Origin: Carya illinoinensis
Taxonomy: Eukaryota > Streptophyta > Magnoliopsida > Fagales > Juglandaceae
Length of the DNA: 64,000 bases
Assembly: GCF_018687715.1 (NCBI RefSeq)
Contig: NC_056760.1
Location: 36,532,001 to 36,596,000 of the forward strand
Direction of reading: 5' to 3'
The position numbers and the translations under genes were made by a program. Positions 36,501-44,488 of the stretch are shown here, piece by piece. Numbering within the stretch: position 1 is the stretch's first letter; each line of letters starts with the position of its first letter. The notes beneath the pieces were generated by a model. The model was not told the origin of the DNA, did not search any database, and worked only from the letters and a program-made list of their open reading frames with translations.

Positions 36501-37994
36501 ATTAAACAAGCTTATGAAGGTGATTCTTACGTCAAGAATTTGACTAGCCGAGCTAATAATCAACTGGAGGGACCGTATGCATGGCGTAACGGATTGCTCT
36601 TCTTCAAAGGTAGAGTTGTCATTCCTGCCCATGCCGCGTTACGTACAAAATTGCTCCACGAAATGCATGATACGAACATAGGAGGCCATTCGGGAGTCTT
36701 ACGGACATTCAAGAAATTAGCCCAACAGTTCTACTGGCCAAAAATGTATCGGGCAGTGCAAGAATATATCAAACAATGTCCAACTTGTCAGAAGGTGAAG
36801 TCTGAAACGATGTCTCCAGCTGGGCTCCTGCAGCCGTTACCCATTCCGTGTCAAGTATGGGACGACATCACCTTGGACTTTATTGAAGGACTTCCGACAT
36901 CGCACGGCAAGGATACGATTTTCGTAGTCGTCGATCGTTTGAGTAAGTCGGCACATTTCCTCTCATTAACTCATCCTTTTACTGCTAAAATCGTGGCTGA
37001 AAAATTCGTCGAAGGGGTTATTAAGTTGCACGGCTTACCAAGGTCCATCATCAGCGATCGGGATCCCATTTTTATCAGCAAATTCTGGCAGGAATTTTTT
37101 CAGATGTCGGGAACCAAGCTACATCTCAGTACCGCCTACCACCCACAGACGGACGGACAAACCGAAGTTGTAAATCGCTGTGTTGAGCAATATCTCCGGA
37201 GTATGGTTCACCAATGGCCGCGCAAGTGGAGCACTTATCTTCCGTGGGCTGAACTCTGGTACAATACCACATATCATGCGTCCACGGGAATGACCCCGTT
37301 TCAGGCACTTTACGGACGTTTGCCTCCTCCAATGCCCATTTATCAGACTGGGTTTTCCTCTGTGCATGAAGTAGACCAGAGTTTAGAGGCTCGCGACGAA
37401 CTACTACGACAGCTCAAAAGCAATCTGGAGGTTTCCATTAATCGCATGAAGCAAATTGCGGATCAAAAACGTCGAGACGTTTCATTCGAAGTGGGCGATC
37501 TGGTGTTCCTTAAGTTACATCCTTACAGGCAGCAATCGGCCTTCAAACGTGCACATCAGAAGCTCGCAAGTCGCTTCTACGGACCTTACCCGGTGATACA
37601 AAAAATAGGGGCAGTTGCATACAAACTTCAACTGCCGGAGGGAGCCCGTATTCATCCCGTGTTTCACGTCTCGCTTTTAAAAAAATTCGTGGGCGAGCTT
37701 GCGACACCGTCCAAGGAACTGCCACCAGTAAGTGATGAAGGAGCTGTTTTGCTTGAACCCCAAAATACACTGGATACTCGTTGGGTCAAACGGGGAAATA
37801 AATTTGAAGAGGAAAGTCTGGTCCAGTGGAAGCATCTCCCAGTCGAGGATGCCACGTGGGAGACCAACCAGTCCTTGCTTGACCGGTTTCCTTCGATGGA
37901 CCTTGAGGACAAGCGTCCACTTCATGGGGAGGGCATTGATAGGCCGAGACGTTCTGAGAGAGGCCATAAGCCGAATCCCAAGTATTTGGGATGA
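33564..37994 (+). CDS. gag-pol polyprotein of Reina-like retrotransposon, intact
   Basis: 1476 residues in one frame from the ATG at 33564, ten bases after the primer site. The start has an amphipathic coiled-coil-like stretch (residues 1-35). Gag follows, with a zinc knuckle CysX2Cys...GHRC at about residues 275-290. The protease has DSGST near 362, reverse transcriptase FFDDIL near 702 and RNase H ETDAS near 848. Integrase has the HHCC zinc motif around 1030-1080 and D, D, E near 1104, 1163 and 1199. A chromodomain-like tail (about 1400-1450) contains LVQWKHLP and ATWE. All catalytic residues I looked for are present. The frame runs through the purine tract and ends 58 bases inside the 3' LTR, so the last 19 residues are LTR-encoded. 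The product would assemble particles, copy the RNA and integrate it, with the chromodomain steering target choice. Confidence 0.96.
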   Translation: MGTNKERIEHLEFGLGTVQEGLQRMEEALNRISGMLIVNQENPNHGNPHRDGHDGGRQIVSSKTAKLEFPRFSGDDPTEWFNRVHQFFEYQGTAEIQKVSMAAYHLEGEANQWWQWIRRTFRDEGRELSWERFEEELWARFGPSECEDFDEALSRVKQLGTLRDYQREFEKLGNRVQGWTQKALVGTFMGGLKAEIADGIRMFKPQSLKEAINLARMRDDQLARQRRFMRLPPARAPLALPQATRIAPAVPAVPAGPVKRLSWEEMQRKRAQGLCFNCNERFTAGHRCQKPQLLLLEGHMGNMTCEDITNQTLEDDHGEDTVEVQELEPEPEITLHALTGWTAPKTMRVTAKMGPHEVMVLIDSGSTHNFISNRLASMLRLPVVPTETFPVRVANGDKLTCQGRYDKVRVDLQGTKFYLTLFSLPLSGLDLVLGVQWLEMLGSVVCNWKQLTMDFIWENKNRRLQGVDVQTIQAASPAELTKEFRQGHAIFAVCFQSTLEPAPADAPTGDKQQSMQELLKEYEDVFQEPSGLPPARDVDHCITLKEGTEPINVRPYRYAHFQKAEIEKQVQEMLDSGLIRPSTSPFSSPVLLVRKKDGSWRFCTDYRSLNVATVKDRFPIPTVDDMLEELYGATYFTKFDLRAGYHQVRLNPPDVIKTAFRTHNGHYEYLVMPFGLCNAPSTFQAIMNSIFRPFLRKFILVFFDDILVYSPTWNDHLVHVRQTLNILRQHRFFAKASKCAFGQQELEYLGHVVTHQGVKVDSSKIAAMVAWPSPTNISELRGFLGLTGYYRKFVQNYGIIARPLTNLLKKGQFCWSEEADAAFLALKHAMTTTPTLAMPNFNESFTIETDASGEGIGAVLSQQGRPIAFMSRALGVTKKSWSTYAKEMLAIVEAIRLWRPYLLGKKFFILTDQRSLKFFLEQRVATPEQQKWVIKLMGYDYEIVYRPGRENSAADALSRKPDSPVLHHIHVPAIPVWEEIKQAYEGDSYVKNLTSRANNQLEGPYAWRNGLLFFKGRVVIPAHAALRTKLLHEMHDTNIGGHSGVLRTFKKLAQQFYWPKMYRAVQEYIKQCPTCQKVKSETMSPAGLLQPLPIPCQVWDDITLDFIEGLPTSHGKDTIFVVVDRLSKSAHFLSLTHPFTAKIVAEKFVEGVIKLHGLPRSIISDRDPIFISKFWQEFFQMSGTKLHLSTAYHPQTDGQTEVVNRCVEQYLRSMVHQWPRKWSTYLPWAELWYNTTYHASTGMTPFQALYGRLPPPMPIYQTGFSSVHEVDQSLEARDELLRQLKSNLEVSINRMKQIADQKRRDVSFEVGDLVFLKLHPYRQQSAFKRAHQKLASRFYGPYPVIQKIGAVAYKLQLPEGARIHPVFHVSLLKKFVGELATPSKELPPVSDEGAVLLEPQNTLDTRWVKRGNKFEEESLVQWKHLPVEDATWETNQSLLDRFPSMDLEDKRPLHGEGIDRPRRSERGHKPNPKYLG
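37924..37936 (+). promoter_or_regulatory. Polypurine tract, inside the coding frame
   Basis: ATGGGGAGGGCAT precedes the 3' LTR. The run GGGGAGGG is short and followed by CAT, a looser tract than in the Tekay-like elements, and it is also translated as part of gag-pol. Confidence 0.7.
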
Positions 37995-38374
37995 GCAGCA
38001 GGGAACGGGTGGGACCTCTGCATGGTGCATGCAACGTAGGAAGAGAGAGAACGTGCAGGAGGGGACTGGGTCTTGGCCGTTCTACGTGCAGAAAGAAGTG
38101 GTTGCAAGTTTTACGCAGTGTTGCGAGTTTTACGTTGTTTCATTTCAGTTTATTGAGTACTCTGTTTCATACTCTGTTTTACGTGAACTAAGTCCATTTT
38201 GTTGGTTGTTATTTTTCCTTGTATTTCGGGTTGTTTGTTCATGGCTTGTTTATTTAAACAAACCGTACTATCGTAAAGCATTATCAAGTATTTTCAGTAA
38301 AAGTTGTGGTTTATTCTCAACCGAAGAGAATTGTTTCTTTATTGTCGGCATTTGTAAATTGTTGGGACCTATCA
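37937..38374 (+). repeat. 3' LTR of Reina-like element, upstream of the receptor kinase
   Basis: Identical to the 5' LTR. Its outer end is 261 bases before the receptor kinase start codon and it points toward the gene. The TATTTAAA candidate TATA is at about 38250-38257. Confidence 0.95.
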
Positions 38375-38635
38375 TACGTCGAGGCTCTGTTTCTTGCCCA
38401 ATCTTTTCATATACACAAGTCAATGAGTCGTCGCATGCATTATTAATATACACAAGTCTTGAGGTCCATTTCTAGGAAATTAATATACAAATGTATTGGC
38501 TTTCAAAAGGAAATTTCCAGGATGATTCATTCAATTATATCAGTCTTCAGTATCTTTTCTTATATATAAAACTAGCGTACGTCTAGATTAGTCGTCATGA
38601 ACATATATAGTACTAATCAGTCATTACTCATAAAA
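38375..38635 (+). promoter_or_regulatory. Short native promoter remnant of the receptor kinase
   Basis: Only 261 bases separate the retrotransposon from the start codon. They match the upstream region of copy A. A good TATA box, TATATATAAA, lies at 38561-38570, about 66 bases before the chosen ATG, which would put transcription start near 38590-38600. An inverted pair GCATGCATTATTAAT and other AT-rich words are present, but no defined binding site stands out. Confidence 0.55.
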
Positions 38636-41600
38636 ATGGCAGCCTCCTCCCTTTCCATTTCCAATATACCGATAGTAGCATGGGCTATCTGGTTCTTTTT
38701 ATGCAGAAACTGTTTGGATAATGCACTTCATCAACTTGTTAATGTTGCAGCATCTGGATCAATATCTGCCCTTCAACTTGAACAAGCCAAGGCTTTGCAG
38801 GAGACTGGGTGGTGGCCGTCCAGTAGTATTAATTCAAGTGCTTGCAACTGGGTTGGTGTTAGTTGCAATGCTGGTTCTGGAAGCGTCACAAGCATCAATA
38901 GATCTTATGAAAGTTTGGGAGGTCAGTTGAAACTCAACTTCTCTTTCTTCCCAAATTTAGTCTGTCTTGATCTTAGTAGGAACAAACTTCATGGGCGTAT
39001 CCCACCTGAGATAGGGATGTTAAAAAATCTGACCTATTTATCCCTTTATTCAAACATGCTCGTAGGTCCATTCCCTACCACTCTGGGTCATTTAACTAAT
39101 TTGAAATATTTAAACCTTGGTCTGAATAAAATCAATGGTTCCATTCCTCCTGAAATAGGGATGCTAAAAAATCTGACCACTTTATCCCTTTATCCAAACA
39201 TGCTCATCGGTCCAATCCCTACCACTCTGGGCCATTTAACTAATTTGAAAATTTTATACCTTAGTCAGAATAAAATCAATGGATCAATTCCTCCCGAAAT
39301 AGGGATGCTAAAAAATCTGACCCATTTATGCCTTAGTTCGAACATGCTTGTTGGTCCAATCCCTTCGACAATTGGTCATTTAACGAATTTGAGATATTTC
39401 GACCTTGGTCCGAATAAAATCAATGGATCCATTCCTCCCGAAATAGGGATGCTGAAAAATCTGACCACTTTAGACCTTCATTCGAACATGCTCTTCGGTC
39501 CAATCCCTTCCACAATTGGTCATTTAACTAATTTGAAATATTTGGACCTTAGTCGGAATAAAATCAATGGATCAATTCCTCCCAAAATAGGGATGCTAAA
39601 AAATCTGACCTCTTTATCCCTTGGTTCGAATATGCTTGTTGTTCGAATCCCAACCACTCTGGGTCATTTAACTAATTTGGAATCTTTGGACCTTAGTCGG
39701 AATAAAATCAATGGATCCATTCCCCCCGAAATAGGGATGCTAAAAAATCTGACCCATGTTAACCTTAGCCATAACTTTATTAGTGGAGAAATACCTACCG
39801 CACTTGGGACCATTGGCCCTCTATTGACCTTGGATCTTAGCTACAATAATCTAACAGGCAACATTCCCTCTTTTCTCATTGGTATAGATACACTCGACTT
39901 GTCACATAATTCTTTGAAGGGTCGAATTCCAAATGTTTATAGTCTGCATTATACCCCCCACACATTAATTGGCAATAGGGATTTATGTGGTCAATTCAAG
40001 ATTTTCCCTCCATGTCCCAAAAGCAGAAATTCAACCATAACCAAAATAGAAATTTTTGCTCCCATCACCACTTTCCTCGCATTCCTGGTTATTGGAGGTA
40101 TTCTCTTATCTCGTTGTATGTTCAAGAAAAATCAGATTGAGTCTAGGGGATCAAAGAATGGAAACATATTCTCGATATGGAATTATGATGGACATATTGC
40201 ATATGAAGACATCATTGAAGCAACCGAGGATTTTGACATCAAATATTGCATTGGAACTGGTGGTTATGGTAGCGTTTACAAAGCAGAATTACCAAACGGA
40301 AATATGGTTGCCTTAAAGAAACTTCATCAAAGAGAAGCTGAGAATCCAGTTTTCTTAAGGAGTTTTATGAATGAGGTGAGGGTGTTAACAGCGATTAGAC
40401 ATCGAAATATTGTGAAGCTGCATGGGTTTTGTGTACATAAAAGATGCAGATTTTTAATTTATGAGTACATGGAAAGGGGAAGCCTATTTTGTGTCCTAAG
40501 AAATGTTGATGAAGCTATGGAATTAGATTGGAGCAAAAGGGTAAATATCATCAAAGTCACAGCACACGCCTTATCTTACATGCATCATGAATGCACCCCA
40601 GCAATTGTTCATAGAGATATATCATCTAACAACATTTTGCTGAACTCCGAATTCCAAGGTTTTATCTCTGACTTCGGAATTGTTAAACTTCTTGACCCTG
40701 ACTCCTCCAATCAAACATTGGTTGCTGGCACTTATGGTTACATTGCCCCAGGTAAATTGTTAATTAGTTAGTTCTACCACAATAATGTCATTTAAATTAT
40801 TTAATTAAGAATATTGAATATAATTCTTCCATTAGTCATGTATCTAAACAATTTTCAAGTTTATTTTTCTTTACTGTTTTTTTCGTTGTCAAATTTACAA
40901 TTTATGAATCGTTATCACCAATTAAGCTAAAAGGATATTAAGTTGATGAAAATAAAAAGACGTAATATAATCTAAAATCCCAATAATCTTAAATTATAAA
41001 TTTAATTAGATATATTTTTTCTTCATTTAAATGTTTAGCATAATCGCATATATTATTTAATAATAATACATTTGGAGAGTGGATAATGAGACTCTATAGG
41101 AATAGTTTGCAATTACCAATAATATAATAATATATATATAGTAGCTTCCTATAATCAAAGTTTCATGATTTAAATTTTTTTTTTCAAATTTATAAATTTT
41201 TTAGATTCAAATTCTCTACGGAAAAAAATTAAAAAATAAGTAGTTGACACTAGAACCCATTTTTGTGAACTTTGTTTATTTTTCAGTATAAAAAATAATG
41301 AAGTTGTGATGTCTTTATATTCTTGCTCTTTAAAACATTATTATCGATAACTTGATTAAATATTATTCTTCATTCAATATTTTACTGTTAAATTAGAATT
41401 ATCAAAATAATTAGATGTATTACTATTCATTTAATAAGCTTAACTGAATAATATATTATTTAATTTTATATAATAATATAATTGGAGTGATGACGTCACA
41501 TTATAAAAATATTTTTTTTTAACAATAGAATGAGATAGTGAATAATATGCGTGATTGGCACATATAAATAAATGTATTATACAAAAATAAAAGGGCATAA

Positions 41601-42525
41601 CTTGAGAAAAAAAAAAAACATGAGTTAGGAAAGGTAAAAGACTACTATTTCATAATAGAAGTCAGATATTTAAATAATATGCCATTTTCATTTAATAATA
41701 TTACTTCCTTTAAAAATAATAAATTTAATTAGATATATTATTTTCTATTTATAAATCCAATCTATATTTATAGTGGAGTAGTTGAGGGCGTCGCTTCAAA
41801 TGAGTAAAAATTTATGCTTTGAAGGTTATATAGAGCATATAGTTTAAATAAAATTAATACTTTAACTGGATATTTTATTAGTGTAACTTGATAACATATA
41901 GTCTATATATTTAGTTATATATTCGGTTCTTTTCAGTGCCACCTATAAATTCCAAGATGGATACGAGAAGCCACGTTGAACAAATGGCTCAAAAAGTACT
42001 ACTGACTATTATTATTTGTATAGAATTTGCACAATTGCAAACACTCCTTTTCACAATGCAATTTCTATGGGACATCTGGTTTTGATAAAAGGCATTGACC
42101 GTATTTAGTTGCTCTCATTGTTTTGTTCTTCCTCTACAGAGTTTGCCTACACAATGACAGTTACTGAAAAATGTGATGTATATAGCTTTGGAGTGGTGGC
42201 ACTAGAAGTATTAATGGGAAGGCATCCGGGAGAACTCTTGTCCTCATTATCATCATCATCATCTCAAAATATGACGGTAAATGAAATATTAGACCAACGC
42301 CTGCCACCTCCAAATTGTCTAATTGGACAGGAGATTTTGCTTGTTGCTACAATAGCATTTGCATGCCTGCACACACAGCCAAAGTCTCGGCCTACAATGA
42401 AATGTGTGTCACAAGAATTTCTCTCTCTCAAGAAGCCGAATGCCATGCCCTTGACTACGGTTTCACTTCCGCAACTGAGGAAACAAGCAGCATATATGGC
42501 TGGATCAGGATTTGCTTATTGTTAG
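38636..42525 (+). CDS. LRR receptor-like kinase, MIK2-like (subfamily XII/XI type), two exons
   Basis: Exon 1 is 38636-40751 and exon 2 is 42140-42525. The junction GCCCCAG|gtaaat...ctacag|AGTTTGCC rebuilds APEFAYT in frame, giving 833 residues. An in-frame ATG at 38597 would add 13 residues but sits at the predicted cap site, so 38636 is preferred; copy A also has this ATG. Features: hydrophobic signal-like start (1-30), LRR N-cap with CNW...C (about 60-80), roughly 13 LRRs in near-identical doublets (about 85-440), a single membrane span (about 473-493), then a kinase with [11 protein letters not shown] (536), the VALKK lysine (about 558), HRDIS (657), DFG (678) and APE (705). It is likely a plasma-membrane Ser/Thr kinase sensing an extracellular ligand, as MIK2-type receptors do for peptides and wall damage; the ligand is unknown. 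A retrotransposon LTR lies just upstream. The C-terminal kinase lobe looks short (exon 2 lacks part of the usual region after GRHPGEL), so activity should not be assumed. Confidence 0.9.
38990..39780 (+). repeat. 144-bp LRR-doublet tandem repeat in exon 1
   Basis: The word GAAATAGGGATG (GAGATAGGGATG in the first unit) occurs at 39008, 39152, 39296, 39440, 39584 and 39728, spacing exactly 144 bases. Each unit encodes two 24-residue LRRs: one around [17 protein letters not shown], the next around [18 protein letters not shown]. Units are nearly identical in DNA, with silent sites conserved too, pointing to recent unequal exchange or gene conversion. Copy A has the same unit in fewer copies (8510-8940). 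Confidence 0.92.
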
Positions 42526-43018
42526 GGTGTTTTGTGTGCTGTCAAGGTGTTGTTTACATTTCTCGATCTTTTTTCAAGAAAAATATTATTTGTAAGCATT
42601 CCAAATCACCCATAAACCTAAAGTACTCACTTTTCAAGGTTGGAAGCGGTTGAAACAGAATGGGGTCAGTGTGTTTGTATGAGATAAGTGTGCAAATATA
42701 AAGTAGAAGTGAATTAAGTAAAATCTCATAGAGAATTTCAGCAGATTCATCATTTCTTCTTCATGAACAACAAGCTTTCAGAATATCTTGATATCAGGAT
42801 CATCCCCAGCTTTTTTGTCCTACTCAAAAAGAAATAAACAAATTTTACATCTAGTTAGAGTAGTATCTAGCATAAGAGCTCAAAACTTTAAAGCATTGAA
42901 TGGAGTCTTTCGATACTCCTCTCCGATCTTAATTGTATAAGAAAATATATTTAGACAAGTCTACAGTAATCTCCCGCAAAAGGTTGCTTTCCACTTGAAC
43001 TATAGTAGATAATTATGC

Positions 43019-43062
<44 letters not shown>

Positions 43063-43420
43063 GCTAAATTTGGATTATTTCTCCATAAGGTGAAAGAGTT
43101 GGAAACCAAGCCCGTAGAATAACAGCACTCAGAATCTGCATATTTTCAACAGAAGGTTTGTGTATCTAACTCTAAAGTATGAGTCATTTATAAAAAAAAG
43201 TCACTACTATTATACTGTTTTTTTTCCTGGTCTTATTCAAAATTCTTATTGTTTCCCTAATTGCACCGTGTTAACATTTTTCTATGCACCCATTTAAGTC
43301 CCAATTAGTCCTCCACTTTTTTTAAATGGAAGCCAAACTTTCAATTAAAAGTTGGCTTCATATGTAGTTTCTTTCAAAACTCTCAAACTGCATGGAACTT
43401 TATTGCCTTTATTGTTGCAG
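42526..43420. other. 3' flank of receptor kinase and intergenic DNA
   Basis: Bases 42526-42975 match the flank of copy A and probably hold the 3' UTR. After that comes a perfect (ATT)n microsatellite at 43022-43062, about 14 units. Beyond it the sequence leads into the MADS-box relic. Confidence 0.65.
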
Positions 43421-44400
43421 GAGGAAGTATTTTTGGAGCAATTTAAGAAGTCCAGATTACAGGTGAACTAGGCATGCAATTTTTTATGGGTGCGGACCAT
43501 TTTTTCCTTTTTGAATGAGGTTCTTATTGGGATCCAAAGCTTAAAAAAACGATCTGGCCTATTAAAAAATATTTCCACAAGTCATTTTTTATGACTCTCT
43601 TGAGTAACAAACTGCCACTCTTTGTTAAAGCAAAACAAGGCCAAAAAAGAGAGTTCTTTATAATGTTAAAGCACTATGAAAGACTATTCTTTTGTACCAC
43701 TCTGTGTTTGAGACCTGATTTCAAGAATTCAGTTTGAATAAATGTAGCACATGATTAAACTAATTCTCTGATCCTTTGTAGTGATGGTTCATATTTAGGC
43801 ACAATCTGATTCACATGAAAGAGAATTTGGAACTTTGGATGGCAATAACTTACCACAATTTCAAACTTGTAAAATAAAATTAATGCTATCAGAATTATTT
43901 CTTTTGAAAATTTGGTGTCTCATTTACTCCAGAATTTAGAAATGAAAAGAGATTTTCTTTTAAAGTGAAGTATCATTACCTCAAAAACAGAGGCTAATGA
44001 AAATATCAATGTGAGAATCAATAACATGCTCTTTTGGATTACGCTTCGCTTTCCATTAGAATTAACTTGGATTTGGGTTTATGTTACCCTCAGGAGCAAA
44101 AGGCAATGCTGGAGAATGAGGCCCTGCGCAATTAGGTGAGAATTAAACTTGATTCAACCATGCATACATACACATGAGAACCATCTATTCTGCATAAAGC
44201 CATGTGAACGACATAAATCTACTGCACTGATGTTTATTGTCCCTAAATATGAACAGCTTGAGCAAAAACAAAGAAACGTCACCAAGTTTCCCTTGAATTC
44301 GAGCCTGAAGAGAGGAGGTTTTCCCTAACAGTTTCAAAAGCTGTTTCTACCTCATCTGAGGAAAATGAGCATTCAGACACTTGTTTGCAATTGGCGTATG
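43421..44400 (+). pseudogene. AGL15-like MIKC MADS-box gene, 3' fragment
   Basis: Three exon relics keep splice signals. Exon 43421-43462 (TTGCAG before, GTGAAC after) is 42 bases and encodes EEVFLEQFKKSRLQ. Exon 44094-44135 (CTCAG before, GTGAG after) is also 42 bases and encodes EQKAMLENEALRN, then a TAG that breaks the frame. The last part, from 44257, encodes VSLEFEPEERRFSLTVSKAV, then an SSEENEHSDTCLQL-like end in one frame. Two consecutive 42-base exons at the end of the keratin-like domain are a hallmark of MIKC genes. The residues and the acidic C-terminus suit the AGL15/AGL18 group, which act in embryos and flowering. No MADS domain or first K-box exons are present upstream, so this is a broken piece. 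Confidence 0.6.
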
Positions 44401-44470
44401 TCACAAGTTTGCATGAGTTCAATATGTGCAAATGTATTGCCCCCCTCTCCAAAACCACAAAAAAAGAGAA

Positions 44471-44488
44471 GGGGGGGGGGGGGGGGGG
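44471..44488 (+). repeat. 18-base poly-G tract
   Basis: Eighteen consecutive G residues lie just 3' of the MADS-box relic. Such a run is rare in AT-rich plant DNA, can form a G-quadruplex, and is prone to length error in sequencing. Confidence 0.9.

Larger units (their letters stand above)
33104..38374 (+). mobile_element. Ty3/gypsy chromovirus, Reina-like, structurally intact
   Basis: A 5271-base element with two 438-base LTRs that I find identical base for base (TGATAGG...CCTATCA), an initiator-Met-type primer site, one unbroken gag-pol frame and a purine-rich tract. Identical LTRs mean little or no time since insertion, since LTRs are copied from one template. Small size, short LTRs, a single frame and a C-terminal chromodomain fit the Reina clade; clade assignment is inference. 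No 5-bp target duplication is visible: the left flank ends AAACA and the right begins TACGT. The empty equivalent at 7497-7502 reads CCAAATAATACGTCG. Confidence 0.95.
32420..42975 (+). repeat. Segmental duplication, copy B
   Basis: Paralogue of 5980-12980 in the same orientation. Its upstream part (32420-33103) matches copy A around the GGGCTTTAATGGCAATC block. The match is then interrupted by the 5.27-kb retrotransposon (33104-38374), resumes at TACGTCGAGGCTCTG, and runs through the intact kinase gene to about 42975. The intron of copy B is longer (40752-42139 against 10045-11133). Confidence 0.9.

Noticed and set aside
33104..38374. Reina-like LTR hits as host gene exons
   Set aside because: Small frames in 33103-33564 and 37991-38191 are identical LTR copies, not genes.
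38597..38635. Upstream in-frame ATG of the receptor kinase
   Set aside because: It would sit at or before the predicted transcription start set by the TATA at 38561, and the later ATG begins the conserved signal-like segment.
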